Numbered from the stretch's first letter, positions 8,316-16,659 are shown. The stretch is DNA of 64,000 bases from Bacillota bacterium (GCA_023399055.1 JAEWQV010000016.1:1-64000); one strand, 5' to 3'. Notes: generated by a model not told the origin, from the letters alone. Numbers and translations: made by a program.

Positions 8316-8626
8316 CGATGAGGGGAGTATAAATAATTAATAAGGGGTTATTTTGCTTGGGGTTAAATCCAAGCAATATCAATTATAATATAAAATATAA
8401 TTTTATGCAATATTTATCTAAATAATTCGTTCTCGTATTGTATATCCAGTACAATTTCATACTTATAATTCAAATAATGTAAAAAATGCATTTCGCATGT
8501 CAGAAAATGTCTTAATAGAGAATCAAAAATGAATTGTATATACAAATTAAATGCATATTTTTTTGATTAAAGCTAATAATAAGGGGTGTAATTTAACAAT
8601 TCATATTTTTCCTAGGAGGATCATTT
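8316..8626 (+). other. AT-rich region with TTGTATA-type inverted repeats
   Basis: 311 bases without an ORF. It holds the hairpin 8353-8376 and two related inverted repeats: ATTGTA (8437-8442) with TACAAT (8450-8455), and the perfect palindrome TTGTATATACAA (8534-8545). These could be operator half-sites for the Ser/Asn-rich gene at 8627. The promoter was not placed. Confidence 0.4.
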
Positions 8627-8953
8627 ATGTCAAGCAATAACAATAATTCAAAGAACAACAACAGTGGTTATCAGACATCAAATGTTAGAAACAGTAACAG
8701 TACAAACAGCAATAGTTCAAACAGCAATTCCAGCAGAAATGCAAACACATCATCATCCAATAATAACACAAGCAATATGAACTCAAGCAATATGAACTCA
8801 AGCCGTAATACTACTTCAGGAGTAAGATGTGAAAATACTTCCAAGGATTCATCCAGAGATTCTTCAAAAAACACTAATTCAAAAAATTCTTCTGAAAATA
8901 AGTCAAGCAAAAACAATTTTAGAGATTTTGACGATCTTGATAACAACTACTAA
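8627..8953 (+). CDS. Ser/Asn-rich low-complexity protein
   Basis: 108 residues, almost entirely Ser and Asn until about residue 68, then Ser/Lys/Asp-rich with a single Cys (VRCENTS) and an acidic, aromatic tail (FRDFDDLDNNY). There is no signal peptide or membrane segment. CTAGGAGGATC before the ATG and a strong terminator directly after the stop support expression. Such composition occurs in spore-coat or other disordered assembly proteins, but nothing here proves that role. Confidence 0.65.
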   Translation: MSSNNNNSKNNNSGYQTSNVRNSNSTNSNSSNSNSSRNANTSSSNNNTSNMNSSNMNSSRNTTSGVRCENTSKDSSRDSSKNTNSKNSSENKSSKNNFRDFDDLDNNY

Positions 8954-8970
8954 AATCTAATCTTGTGAGG

Positions 8971-9003
8971 AAAATCCCTTTAACTCGTTTAAAGGGATTT
9001 TTT
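8971..9003 (+). terminator. Terminator after the Ser/Asn-rich gene
   Basis: AAATCCCTTTAA (8972-8983) pairs with TTAAAGGGATTT (8989-9000), followed by TTT. Confidence 0.9.
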
Positions 9004-9090
9004 ATTAGCAAATAATCACTTCTCTGAATATTATATATAGTGTGAGCAATTTTATCTTAAAGCAATAACAGAGGTGGTGAGAATAAAAGT

Positions 9091-9399
9091 ATGGCGTTTG
9101 ATACAATTAAAACAAATGACATATTAAAATATATTGGAATGCCAAACGTTGTTATAATTGACCTTCGTGACAGGGATGAATATGAAGCAGGACATATACC
9201 ATCTGCAATTAATATTCCTTATGAGCAGTTAGAATATAGAAAACGGAATCTTCGTCATGATGACCTTATAATCTTTTATTGTGGACGTGGGCATATTAGT
9301 CTAATGGCAGCAAGGGATTTAATGAAGGATGGCTATAATATCAAGAGTTTATACGGTGGTTATCGTGCTTATCACGGTAAAATGGACCGTGGAAGATGA
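9091..9399 (+). CDS. Single-domain rhodanese-like sulfurtransferase
   Basis: 102 residues covering one rhodanese fold: IDLRDRDEYEAGHIPSAINIPY (CH2A-type motif) and the active-site loop FYCGRGHIS with C64, where a persulfide would form. It is cytoplasmic with no signal sequence. GAGGTGGTGAG precedes the ATG at slightly long spacing. It could carry sulfane sulfur for thiolation pathways or cyanide detoxification; the partner is not evident. The downstream methyltransferase is 92 bases away and may share its transcript. Confidence 0.85.
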   Translation: MAFDTIKTNDILKYIGMPNVVIIDLRDRDEYEAGHIPSAINIPYEQLEYRKRNLRHDDLIIFYCGRGHISLMAARDLMKDGYNIKSLYGGYRAYHGKMDRGR

Positions 9400-9491
9400 A
9401 ATAGCATTGACTACGAAGCAAAAGAGCTTTACAATAGGAGCACGATATAACTTTGAAATACATGAATAAGCGATAAACGCTTGGAGGTAGA

Positions 9492-10646
9492 ATGAAGCAA
9501 TTGGAATACGTTTCGCCCTGTCATTTTGGTCTGGAGGCGGTATTAAAAAGGGAGATAATGGATCTTGGGTGTGAGGTCATAAAAGTAGAAGACGGAAAAG
9601 TTAGCTATACAGGTGATTTAAACACATGTGCAAGAGCCAATATGTTTTTGAGAACAACGGAAAGAGTATTGTTAAAGGTAGCATCCTTTCAAGCAGTAAC
9701 TTTTGATGAACTATTTGAAAAAACAAAAGCTTTGCCTTGGGAAGATTTCCTTCCAAAAGATGGTAAGTTTTGGGTAGCAAAAGCAAATTCAGTAAATAGT
9801 AAATTATTTAGTCCCTCTGATATCCAATCTATTATAAAAAAAGCCATTGTAGAAAGAATGAAACTTAAATATAAACAGGAATGGTTTGAAGAAAGTGGTA
9901 ATTCTTATCCTCTTCGCGTGACAATTTTAAAAGATGAAGTAACCATTTGTATTGATACATCAGGTGAATCTTTGCATAAAAGAGGATATCGAAGGCTTAC
10001 GAGTAAAGCACCAGTAACAGAAACACTTGCAGCTGCACTCATTATGCTTACACCTTGGAAAAATGATAGAATTCTTGTTGATCCTTTCTGTGGTAGTGGT
10101 ACAATTCCAATTGAGGCGGCTTTAATTGGAGCAAATATTGCTCCAGGCATAAACAGATCATTTCTTGCACAAAGTTGGACAGAAATGTTTCCTGAAACTG
10201 TATGGGCACAAGCGAAGGAAGAAGCAGACTCCCTTGTTAAGAAAGATGTAGAGATGGTTATACAGGGTTATGATTTGGATGGTGAAATTATAAAAGCAGC
10301 CAGACAGAATGCAAGATGGGCTGGAGTAGACCACCTAATTCATTTTCAGCAAAAGCCTATGAAAGAGTTAAGCAGTAGTAAAAAATATGGCTTTATTATT
10401 ACAAATCCCCCTTATGGAGAACGTCTTGAAGATAAGGCGGAACTTCCTGGTTTATATAAAGAAATGGGTAAGGTATTTGCTTCCCTTGACTCCTGGTCCT
10501 ATTATATTATTACCGGATTTGAGGATGCGCAGAAATATATAGGTAAACAGGCGGATAAGAACCGAAAAATTTATAATGGTATGATGAAAACTTACTTTTA
10601 TCAATATATGGGTCCAAGGCCACCAAAGAGAACGGATAATAAATAG
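9492..10646 (+). CDS. THUMP-domain class I rRNA methyltransferase (RlmL/YpsC-like)
   Basis: 384 residues. The N-terminal THUMP RNA-binding region (about 1-155) is followed by a UPF0020 SAM-dependent methyltransferase domain. Motif I is DPFCGSGTIPIEAALIG (about 197) and the catalytic motif IV is NPPYGERL (about 304), the pattern of N2-guanine methyltransferases. The family acts on 23S rRNA (RlmL N-terminal half, B. subtilis YpsC). TTGGAGGTAG precedes the ATG. The exact modified base is inferred from E. coli RlmL (G2445) and is not shown here. Confidence 0.88.
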   Translation: MKQLEYVSPCHFGLEAVLKREIMDLGCEVIKVEDGKVSYTGDLNTCARANMFLRTTERVLLKVASFQAVTFDELFEKTKALPWEDFLPKDGKFWVAKANSVNSKLFSPSDIQSIIKKAIVERMKLKYKQEWFEESGNSYPLRVTILKDEVTICIDTSGESLHKRGYRRLTSKAPVTETLAAALIMLTPWKNDRILVDPFCGSGTIPIEAALIGANIAPGINRSFLAQSWTEMFPETVWAQAKEEADSLVKKDVEMVIQGYDLDGEIIKAARQNARWAGVDHLIHFQQKPMKELSSSKKYGFIITNPPYGERLEDKAELPGLYKEMGKVFASLDSWSYYIITGFEDAQKYIGKQADKNRKIYNGMMKTYFYQYMGPRPPKRTDNK

Positions 10647-10660
10647 TGTTTACTATAAAA

Positions 10661-10716
10661 AGAAAAGGTACTACAGTGTAGCAGGTTATACCTGTGTGCT
10701 GTGGTACCTTTTCTCT
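10661..10716. terminator. Bidirectional terminator between convergent genes
   Basis: A 16-bp stem with one G-T pair (10661-10676 with 699-714 of the same kilobase) and an inner AGCAGGT/ACCTGTGTGCT extension, with T runs on both strands. Confidence 0.85.
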
Positions 10717-10729
10717 ATATTATTCTTTA

Positions 10730-11650
10730 TTATAAATTCTTTTTCAGCCATTGAATGATATCGGAATAGACCTCTTCTTTATTCAGTTCATTTAATAACT
10801 CATGTCTACATTCAGGATATAATTTGGTTTCAACTCTGCTAAAATTATTTTTCTTCAATATATTTTGGAACTTTATAATTTCTTTTCCATAGTTACTAAC
10901 TGCATCTTTTTCGCCGCTTATAATGAAAAGAGGAAGGTCTTTTCTAGTTAAGCGTATGTATTTTTTCTTTGTTGCATTTAATGTTATCTTTATTAGATCC
11001 TGATACATTGATGCAGAACATATAAAACCACAGTAAGGATCATGCATGTACGCTCCTACCACAGGATTACTACGCGATAACCAGTCATAAGTAGTTCGAG
11101 AAGAAAGAGAAGTATATTTTTTCCCATCAAATAATAGCTGATTCATATATGGAGAAATGTGCTTTGGCCCTTTTAATTTTTTTATTACTGTAGCAATGCA
11201 TAAGCCAGATCGTGTGATGAAGCTTGAAGGATTTGTTGTACCAGATAAAATAACGGCATTATATTTGTCATATGTTTGTATAACATTACGTGCGATAAGA
11301 CTGCCCATACTATGGGCAAATAAAACAAACTTATCACTTCTTTTGTGTTGTTCCACAAATTTAGAGACAGCAATGGCATCTTCAACAATTATCTGCGCAC
11401 CATTCTCTGGTGAAATAACACCTAAGTCACTTAATTTCTTATCTGTTCCATGTCCCCGGTGATTATAAATATAAACCTCATAATCTTGTGAAATCAGATA
11501 TTCAATAAAATGATGATATCTTCTTTGGTGCTCCGCCATGCCATGTAATATTAAAATGCTGGCTTTAGGATTATTCGTACATAAATAATGCGAAAGCACT
11601 GTGAAATATCCATCTTTCTGTTTTATAGAATCATAAATAACCTCACCCAT
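10730..11650 (-). CDS. Alpha/beta hydrolase, monoacylglycerol lipase / lysophospholipase type
   Basis: 306 residues of the Hydrolase_4 (PldB-like) family. The oxyanion region LILHGMAEHQRRY, the NHRGHG motif, the nucleophile elbow AHSMG (S114), the Asp in ISGEKDAVS and the His in PECRHELLNE make a complete catalytic triad. No signal peptide, so it likely acts on lysolipids or monoglycerides in the cytoplasm. The start has AAGGAGC upstream at long spacing. It is monocistronic, transcribed divergently from the amidase gene at 11947. Confidence 0.88.
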   Translation of the reverse strand: MGEVIYDSIKQKDGYFTVLSHYLCTNNPKASILILHGMAEHQRRYHHFIEYLISQDYEVYIYNHRGHGTDKKLSDLGVISPENGAQIIVEDAIAVSKFVEQHKRSDKFVLFAHSMGSLIARNVIQTYDKYNAVILSGTTNPSSFITRSGLCIATVIKKLKGPKHISPYMNQLLFDGKKYTSLSSRTTYDWLSRSNPVVGAYMHDPYCGFICSASMYQDLIKITLNATKKKYIRLTRKDLPLFIISGEKDAVSNYGKEIIKFQNILKKNNFSRVETKLYPECRHELLNELNKEEVYSDIIQWLKKNL

Positions 11651-11946
11651 TTCCTAATATGCTCCTTCAAATTCATTAATAACAATAAATTCAACAGTTT
11701 CTTCTATATTATATAGAAATATTTAGAAAAAATCAATTGAGATTTGTCAACATAGAAGTGGTTTTGAAGGACATAATATAAAAACACCACATTTCTACAA
11801 AATAATATAATTATTTAGAATAGTGATTGTGAAGAATAAATTAATATTATATAATTTATCTTATATTATTAAAAAATGTAGAAAAGTGTAAATATAAGGT
11901 GTTTTTTAAAAGTGAAAATAGAGCGGACAAAGGGAGGGAAAACTTT

Positions 11947-13215
11947 ATGGATAAAACGCTGCTGAAGAAAGCGGCATTTCAAAGCGTAGCGTTAATGATA
12001 GCAGTCATAACGTTATCCTACGCGCTCAAATATTATCAGATGGTGACAGTATCTGCAAGCAATTCACTGCATGAGGAAGAAATGATTGCTAGTGATGTAA
12101 AAAATGATACTGATAATAAAATAGATGTTTCAGTTGATCAAGGTATTCACACTGTAGACACAATGGATATTACAAATGTTTCAATTACAGATATAAAAAG
12201 TTTAGAGGCAATTATAGATCAGAGTGTTTTACAACAACTTAATAGTGATTATATTGCAATTCAAAAACCACAGCAAAAGAGAACCTCAATCACATTAGAA
12301 GATCTTTATCTTAATCGTAGTATCCGACTTAAGTTTAGTGGATTAGGCCAAGCGGGTATAACTACTAATTCTATTTTTAGAGTGAGAAATAATGAACTTT
12401 ACCAAGGCGAACCTAAATATACAGAAGAAAAGACGATTGAGGAAGAAGATGGGGAGTCCAAGGAAGTTATTAACAGGGATTACGGGAAAGATATTAGCCA
12501 CGGTATAACAATAAAAGAGACAGGAAAAGAAAATAAGCAATCAACGGAGGTTTTAATTAATCTTGATACGGTCTATGCTTATTCAATATATGAGGATAAG
12601 AATTTTTACTATATTGATTTAAAGAAACCCTCGGAAGTATACGATAAAATTCTTGTAATTGATGCAGGACATGGCGGGAAAGATGCTGGAGCTTTATCTA
12701 AGGGCAGTAAATATTTTGAAAAGGATGTTAACCTGGATATTGTCCTTAGCTTACAAAAACTACTTGAAAAAGAGGACATTAAGGTATATTATACCCGTAA
12801 TAAGGATGAGACTGTATTTTTAAATCCGAGAGTTAATCTGGCAAATGCGGTTGACTGTGATTATTTTATAAGTATTCATTGTAATGCGAATGCCGTATCT
12901 TCACCAAATGGTTCAGAAGTTCTTTATTATGATCAGGAGAGCAAGGGGATTAAAAATCAAGATCTTGCAGCCATTTTCTCTGATGAAATAGCAAAATTAT
13001 TGCCGCTTAGACAGAGAGGTTTAATTAAGAAACAGCCGGAAGACATATATATTATGGATAAAGCACTCGTACCTACAATTTTAATCGAAGTTGGTTATAT
13101 GACTAATAATACAGATATGAATTACCTTAGTAAGGCAGAAAACCGTGAGGTGGTGGCGGAAGGAATATATAACGCTATTATGAGAGCTTATAATGAGGTG
13201 CCACCAACAAAATAG
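11947..13215 (+). CDS. N-acetylmuramoyl-L-alanine amidase (Amidase_3), membrane anchored
   Basis: 422 residues from the ATG at 11947, which has GGGAGGGAAAA upstream; a GTG 48 bases earlier lacks one. An N-terminal membrane anchor (about 8-26) precedes a ~210-residue extracytoplasmic region, then the zinc amidase domain from about residue 234. Ligands and catalytic residues are visible: His in IDAGHGGKD, Glu in EKDVNLD, His in SIHCNAN and Glu in LIEVGYMTN. It should cleave the MurNAc-L-Ala amide bond in peptidoglycan. The CwlD group, with roles in the spore cortex, has this catalytic pattern, but the long N-terminal region is different. It is first gene of an operon with the next two. Confidence 0.9.
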   Translation: MDKTLLKKAAFQSVALMIAVITLSYALKYYQMVTVSASNSLHEEEMIASDVKNDTDNKIDVSVDQGIHTVDTMDITNVSITDIKSLEAIIDQSVLQQLNSDYIAIQKPQQKRTSITLEDLYLNRSIRLKFSGLGQAGITTNSIFRVRNNELYQGEPKYTEEKTIEEEDGESKEVINRDYGKDISHGITIKETGKENKQSTEVLINLDTVYAYSIYEDKNFYYIDLKKPSEVYDKILVIDAGHGGKDAGALSKGSKYFEKDVNLDIVLSLQKLLEKEDIKVYYTRNKDETVFLNPRVNLANAVDCDYFISIHCNANAVSSPNGSEVLYYDQESKGIKNQDLAAIFSDEIAKLLPLRQRGLIKKQPEDIYIMDKALVPTILIEVGYMTNNTDMNYLSKAENREVVAEGIYNAIMRAYNEVPPTK

Positions 13216-13247
13216 GTATATGGTGTAAACGGTATTATGGAGGTAGT

Positions 13248-13844
13248 ATGAAAAAGATAATATTTGCAACCTCAAATGAAGGTAAGATGAGGGAAATACG
13301 GGAATTATTAAAGGACTTAGATATTGAGCTATTATCTCTAAAAGATGCAGGTCTAAACCCTGATATAGATGAAAATGGAACGACCTTTGAAGAAAACGCT
13401 ATTATTAAAGCTAAATTAATCATGGAATTGACAGGCGAAATAGTTTTAGCTGATGATTCTGGAATTGAGGTTGATTATCTGGATAAAGCACCAGGAGTAT
13501 ACTCAGCACGTTTTTTGGGTGAAGATACCTCATATGATATTAAAAATAAATACATTATTGATAAACTGGCAGCAGCATCAGGGGAAGAGCGTAGTGCCCG
13601 TTTTGTCTGTGTTATAGCCTGTGCGATGCCCGATGGTGAAATTAAGACTTGTAGAGCTACTATAGAGGGAATCATTGCAAATGAGATTGTAGGAGATAAA
13701 GGATTTGGCTATGATCCGATTTTTTATGTACCTGAATATAAGTGTACAACCGCAGAGATGCCTATGGAGCTAAAAAATGAAATTAGCCACCGAGGAAAAG
13801 CTTTAAAGGAAATGAAAGAAATTCTTAGAAAACATATTGTTTAA
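13248..13844 (+). CDS. rdgB: XTP/dITP diphosphatase (RdgB/HAM1)
   Basis: 198 residues, the normal length. It starts with the family signature FATSNEGKMREI, and includes ADDSGIEVDYLDKAPGVYSARFLGE (substrate and metal site) and GFGYDPIFYVPEY. It hydrolyses non-canonical purine nucleotides (XTP, dITP) to monophosphates and keeps them out of DNA and RNA. TGGAGGTAGT precedes the ATG. It lies 32 bases after the amidase gene and 15 before the phosphoesterase, an arrangement common in Firmicutes. Confidence 0.95.
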   Translation: MKKIIFATSNEGKMREIRELLKDLDIELLSLKDAGLNPDIDENGTTFEENAIIKAKLIMELTGEIVLADDSGIEVDYLDKAPGVYSARFLGEDTSYDIKNKYIIDKLAAASGEERSARFVCVIACAMPDGEIKTCRATIEGIIANEIVGDKGFGYDPIFYVPEYKCTTAEMPMELKNEISHRGKALKEMKEILRKHIV

Positions 13845-13859
13845 CTTCAGGAGAAAAGA

Positions 13860-14369
13860 ATGAAGGTATTGATTATAAGTGATACCCACGGTAGGAACCA
13901 AAATGTTCAAAGGGTAATTGAGAAAGTAGCACCAATTGATTTATTAATTCATTTAGGGGACTTTGAAGGAGGGGAAGAGTATATTCGTTCCTTAATAACC
14001 TGTGAGATAGAAATGGTAGCAGGCAACAATGACTTCTTTAATCGTCTACCAAAGGATAAGATTATTAAAATTGGCAAGTATACAGTAATGCTTACGCATG
14101 GTCATCGATATGGGGTGAATAGCTCTACCTATGATTTACGTGAGGAAGCGATAAGGAATAAAGCTGACATTGTAATGTTTGGACATACCCATGTTCCAAT
14201 GATTGATCTTCAGGGTGAAGTTTGGGCAATTAATCCGGGAAGCCTGGCTCTGCCAAGGCAGAATGGAAGAATCCCTACTTATGCTATTATGGAGATAGAT
14301 TCTATGGGTGATGCACACTTTACATTAAACTTCTACAAGGAAGAAGAGTATCCTTATATCCCTGATTAA
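13860..14369 (+). CDS. YfcE/MJ0936-type metallophosphoesterase
   Basis: 169 residues of the calcineurin-like superfamily. Metal ligands appear in order: ISDTHGR, HLGDFEG, GNND, THGHRYG and FGHTHVP. In family members such as E. coli YfcE it is a Mn-dependent phosphodiesterase with unknown physiological substrate. TCAGGAGAAAAG precedes the ATG. It is the last gene of the amidase operon. Confidence 0.9.
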   Translation: MKVLIISDTHGRNQNVQRVIEKVAPIDLLIHLGDFEGGEEYIRSLITCEIEMVAGNNDFFNRLPKDKIIKIGKYTVMLTHGHRYGVNSSTYDLREEAIRNKADIVMFGHTHVPMIDLQGEVWAINPGSLALPRQNGRIPTYAIMEIDSMGDAHFTLNFYKEEEYPYIPD

Positions 14370-14443
14370 ATAGAGTGACAATTTGGATAAACAGGAGGAA
14401 TAGTTCGAATTATTGAAAATGAATAAAAAGATATAAAAAGTGG

Positions 14444-14472
14444 TTGACATATCATTATGTCTATTATATAAT
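14444..14472 (+). promoter_or_regulatory. Sigma-A promoter of the tRNA operon
   Basis: TTGACA (14444-14449), a 17-bp spacer and TATAAT (14467-14472): both hexamers are perfect. It lies 119 bases before the first tRNA. Confidence 0.9.
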
Positions 14473-14591
14473 AATTCTTGCGTCACGGCTGATACGAGTG
14501 AAAACCTTGAAAAATGCTTGATACAAAGCAGGATTTTCTTGAGACAACTCTAAGACATAAAATTGTTTGGCTTGAATAGCAAGAGATATTT

Positions 14592-14666
14592 CGGGGTGTA
14601 GCGCAGCTTGGCTAGCGCGCTTGATTTGGGATCAAGAGGTCGCAGGTTCGAATCCTGTCACCCCGA
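14592..14666 (+). tRNA. tRNA-Pro (anticodon TGG)
   Basis: 75-nt cloverleaf: acceptor CGGGGTG/CACCCCG, anticodon stem CTTGA/TCAAG enclosing TTTGGGA, discriminator A. First gene of the seven-tRNA operon. Confidence 0.96.
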
Positions 14667-14757
14667 CTGAAAGATTGAATTGTCTTTCAAAATTATTAAC
14701 CTTAGGGTTGTATAATATAGCAATTATATAGGCAATATAATTAAATAGTAATTATAT

Positions 14758-14828
14758 GCGGGTGTAGTTCAATGGTAGAACACTAGCCTTCCAAGCTAGA
14801 TACGTGGGTTCGATTCCCATCACCCGCT
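14758..14828 (+). tRNA. tRNA-Gly (anticodon TCC)
   Basis: 71-nt cloverleaf: acceptor GCGGGTG/CACCCGC, anticodon stem CTAGC/GCTAG enclosing CTTCCAA, discriminator T as usual for bacterial glycine tRNAs. Confidence 0.96.
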
Positions 14829-14869
14829 TGATATTTGATATCAGGTATGTAATCAATATCACACCATAT

Positions 14870-14943
14870 GTGCTAGTAGCTCAGTTGGATAGAGCAATGG
14901 CCTTCTAAGCCATGTGTCGGGGGTTCGAATCCCTTCTGGCACA
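14870..14943 (+). tRNA. tRNA-Arg (anticodon TCT)
   Basis: 74-nt cloverleaf: acceptor GTGCTAG/CTGGCAC with one G-T pair, anticodon stem ATGGC/GCCAT enclosing CTTCTAA, discriminator A. Reads AGA/AGG, the main Arg codons in this AT-rich genome. Confidence 0.96.
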
Positions 14944-14976
14944 TTTTTCATCTTGTAAAGCTTGAAAAATGGTTAT

Positions 14977-15051
14977 GGTGGGTATAGCGCAGTTGGTTAG
15001 CGCGCCAGATTGTGGCTCTGGAGGCCAAGGGTTCGAATCCCTTTATCCACC
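14977..15051 (+). tRNA. tRNA-His (anticodon GTG)
   Basis: 75 nt including the encoded extra 5' G (G-1, 14977) that pairs with C73 and is the HisRS identity element. Anticodon stem CCAGA/TCTGG encloses TTGTGGC. Confidence 0.95.
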
Positions 15052-15068
15052 CTATATTGTATTAAAAA

Positions 15069-15090
15069 GAAAAGTCTGAAAAGACTTTTC
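15069..15090. repeat. Perfect inverted repeat between tRNA-His and tRNA-Gln
   Basis: GAAAAGTC (15069-15076) pairs with GACTTTTC (15083-15090), followed by GTTTTC. It could be a leaky terminator or a processing hairpin within the tRNA operon. Confidence 0.5.
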
Positions 15091-15120
15091 GTTTTCTAAT
15101 ACAAGGTATCAATCTAATTT

Positions 15121-15193
15121 TGGGCTATCGCCAAGCGGTAAGGCACAGGACTTTGACTCCTGCATTCCGATGGTTCAAATCCATCTAGCCCAG
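15121..15193 (+). tRNA. tRNA-Gln (anticodon TTG)
   Basis: 73-nt cloverleaf: acceptor TGGGCTA/TAGCCCA, anticodon stem CAGGA/TCCTG enclosing CTTTGAC, discriminator G. Confidence 0.96.
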
Positions 15194-15356
15194 TTTATAC
15201 AGCATTTATGTATAAAGTCAATTTACAATGATTTATGTCACATTGTTACAGAGAACACGAAATACGATATTAAATAATTTAGATATACCAAGTGATGATG
15301 ATTTCGTAAAAGATAAAGTGCTTGTTCTGTAGGAATGCTGATATAACATTAAGTAT

Positions 15357-15429
15357 GGGATATTAGCTCAGTTGGTAGAGCACATGACTTTTAATCATGG
15401 TGTCCCGGGTTCGAGTCCCGGATGTCTCA
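15357..15429 (+). tRNA. tRNA-Lys (anticodon TTT)
   Basis: 73-nt cloverleaf: acceptor GGGATAT/ATGTCTC with two wobble pairs, anticodon stem CATGA/TCATG enclosing CTTTTAA, discriminator A. The 163-base gap before it holds no other tRNA. Confidence 0.93.
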
Positions 15430-15486
15430 GTTGTTTTACAAACAAGAGGAAACAATAAGTCGTTCCACTTGCTATAAAATAAATAT

Positions 15487-15566
15487 GCGGATGTGGCGGA
15501 ACTGGCAGACGCGCTAGACTTAGGATCTAGTGGGAGACCGTGCAGGTTCAATTCCTGTCATCCGCA
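15487..15566 (+). tRNA. tRNA-Leu (anticodon TAG)
   Basis: 80-nt class II tRNA: acceptor GCGGATG/CATCCGC, anticodon stem CTAGA/TCTAG enclosing CTTAGGA, variable arm TGGGAGACCG. Last gene of the operon. Its 3' end and terminator are partly duplicated at 16502. Confidence 0.95.
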
Positions 15567-15580
15567 ATGGAAAAACTTGA

Positions 15581-15607
15581 AAACACTACTTATGTAGTGT
15601 TTTTTTG
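15581..15607 (+). terminator. Terminator of the tRNA operon
   Basis: AACACTAC (15582-15589) pairs with GTAGTGTT (15594-15601), followed by a T run. Confidence 0.9.
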
Positions 15608-15621
15608 CATTCATTACAATC

Positions 15622-15639
15622 GAAACGACGTATCGTTTC
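15622..15639. promoter_or_regulatory. Perfect palindrome, operator candidate
   Basis: GAAACGA (15622-15628) and TCGTTTC (15633-15639) separated by CGTA, just upstream of a promoter-like TTGATA/TATACT pair. A transcription-factor site is inferred. Confidence 0.4.
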
Positions 15640-15653
15640 ACTAGTCAATTCTA

Positions 15654-15682
15654 TTGATAATTGGAATAAATTACTATATACT
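15654..15682 (+). promoter_or_regulatory. Probable sigma-A promoter
   Basis: TTGATA (15654-15659), 17 bp, TATACT (15677-15682), placed 38 bases ahead of the 55-aa membrane-protein ORF. Confidence 0.65.
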
Positions 15683-15719
15683 ATAAGTAGTGTAAATCTA
15701 GTACAGGGGGCAATTAGTA

Positions 15720-15887
15720 ATGAAAACTTGGATGAAAAAGCTTTTACTTAAGGTATTGATATTTATTATTGCGGTAATATTATTGCCTTTTACCGATAAT
15801 ACTTCGAGAATCTTTTTGACGATATCTGTACTAGCAATTTATTTATTTGTAGATTTAATATTTTTAATGGTTTCAAGGAAGAAATAG
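15720..15887 (+). CDS. Small two-helix membrane protein, 55 aa
   Basis: The ORF begins MKTWMKKLLLKVLIFI. It encodes two hydrophobic helices (about 9-23 and 31-50) with basic ends (MKKLLLK; SRKK), consistent with a small integral membrane protein. CAGGGGG lies nine bases before the ATG and a promoter is placed upstream. No family recognised. It is the first gene of the interval between the two tRNA-Leu tail copies. Confidence 0.55.
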   Translation: MKTWMKKLLLKVLIFIIAVILLPFTDNTSRIFLTISVLAIYLFVDLIFLMVSRKK

Positions 15888-15989
15888 TACTGTCTCATAT
15901 ATATTAAGTTTGCAACGAGAATACTTATATTATAGTAGCTGTCCCAATAATATATTGTATTAGAAATTATTAAAAGTTGAGGAGCAAAG

Positions 15990-16172
15990 ATGTATACTTA
16001 TAAAGTAGTAGCATTACAAACAAAAAGAGTAGGGTTGAAATTTGAACTGGAAGACCTTGAGAGTAAAATAAATAAGTACGCACTGGATGGGTGGCGTGTT
16101 TCCCAATTAGTTCCCACCCTAAGTAATGGTTATACAAAAGGATATAAAATTGTATTTGAAAAAGAAATATAA
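15990..16172 (+). CDS. DUF4177-like small protein, 60 aa
   Basis: The sequence MYTYKVVALQ ... LESKINKYALDGWRVSQLVPTLSNGYTKGYKIVFEKEI has the DUF4177 pattern: a short beta strand, a helix ending in LDGWRV and a closing strand before EK. TGAGGAGCAAAG precedes the ATG at good spacing. Function unknown. It lies within the possible insertion. Confidence 0.75.
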   Translation: MYTYKVVALQTKRVGLKFELEDLESKINKYALDGWRVSQLVPTLSNGYTKGYKIVFEKEI

Positions 16173-16320
16173 GTAAAGAGTACATTTGATTAATATTTTA
16201 AAGTTAATTCCATATTTTCTTTGAGAGTTTATACCAATTATCGTATTTGGTTATTAGTTTTATTTGCAGCCAGTAATATTTGGTGGTATAATATGTAAAA
16301 GTATTGGGAGGTGCTTATTT

Positions 16321-16491
16321 ATGAAATTATACAAATGTGGTGTTTGTGGAGCGGAAATTCCATTTTTAAAATGTCCTAATTGTGGGAAATATCGCCTTGT
16401 CAAAAGAAAGCCAAGTACAATAGGGTGGGCAATAACTGCGGTAATATTTATTATCATAATAATAGCATATATTACAGATGTTTTAATTTAA
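16321..16491 (+). CDS. Zinc-ribbon membrane protein, 56 aa
   Basis: Starts MKLYKCGVCGAEI; two CxxC pairs (KCGVCG and KCPNCG) form a zinc ribbon, followed by a basic stretch (RLVKRKPS) and one transmembrane helix at the C terminus. GGGAGGTG lies ahead of this ATG, which is why it is preferred over an in-frame start 57 bases upstream. Function unknown. Confidence 0.7.
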   Translation: MKLYKCGVCGAEIPFLKCPNCGKYRLVKRKPSTIGWAITAVIFIIIIIAYITDVLI

Positions 16492-16501
16492 TCATAAATG
16501 G

Positions 16502-16568
16502 GTGCAGGTTCAATTTAAGGTATCTGTAATAAAGAACACTTGAAAACACTACTTTGGTAGTGTTTTTT
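16502..16568 (+). repeat. Decayed second copy of the tRNA-Leu(TAG) 3' end and terminator
   Basis: 16502-16515 repeats 15540-15553 (GTGCAGGTTCAATT, the tRNA T arm) exactly. After 21-22 diverged bases, ACTTGAAAACACTACTT is again identical, followed by GTAGTGTTTTTT. The order and spacing match the tRNA-Leu tail 962 bases upstream almost exactly. This could be an att-type direct repeat or the ruin of a duplicated tRNA gene. The hairpin at 16545-16564 is still a working-looking terminator. Confidence 0.75.
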
Positions 16569-16659
16569 AACTATTAATTAGTAATTAGGATATATGAGCA
16601 GAAAGAATAGCTAAGTGAAGCAGAGAAAAGTAATATTTAGCACCCGAAAATGGTAATCA

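Noticed and set aside
8671..8946. Minus-strand Leu/Phe-rich ORF opposite the Ser/Asn-rich gene
   Set aside because: Mirror of the AAC/AGC codon bias; the plus strand has the SD and terminator.
15069..15090. Full terminator inside the tRNA operon
   Set aside because: The T tract is interrupted (GTTTTC) and three more tRNAs follow without a new promoter, so it is kept only as a hairpin.
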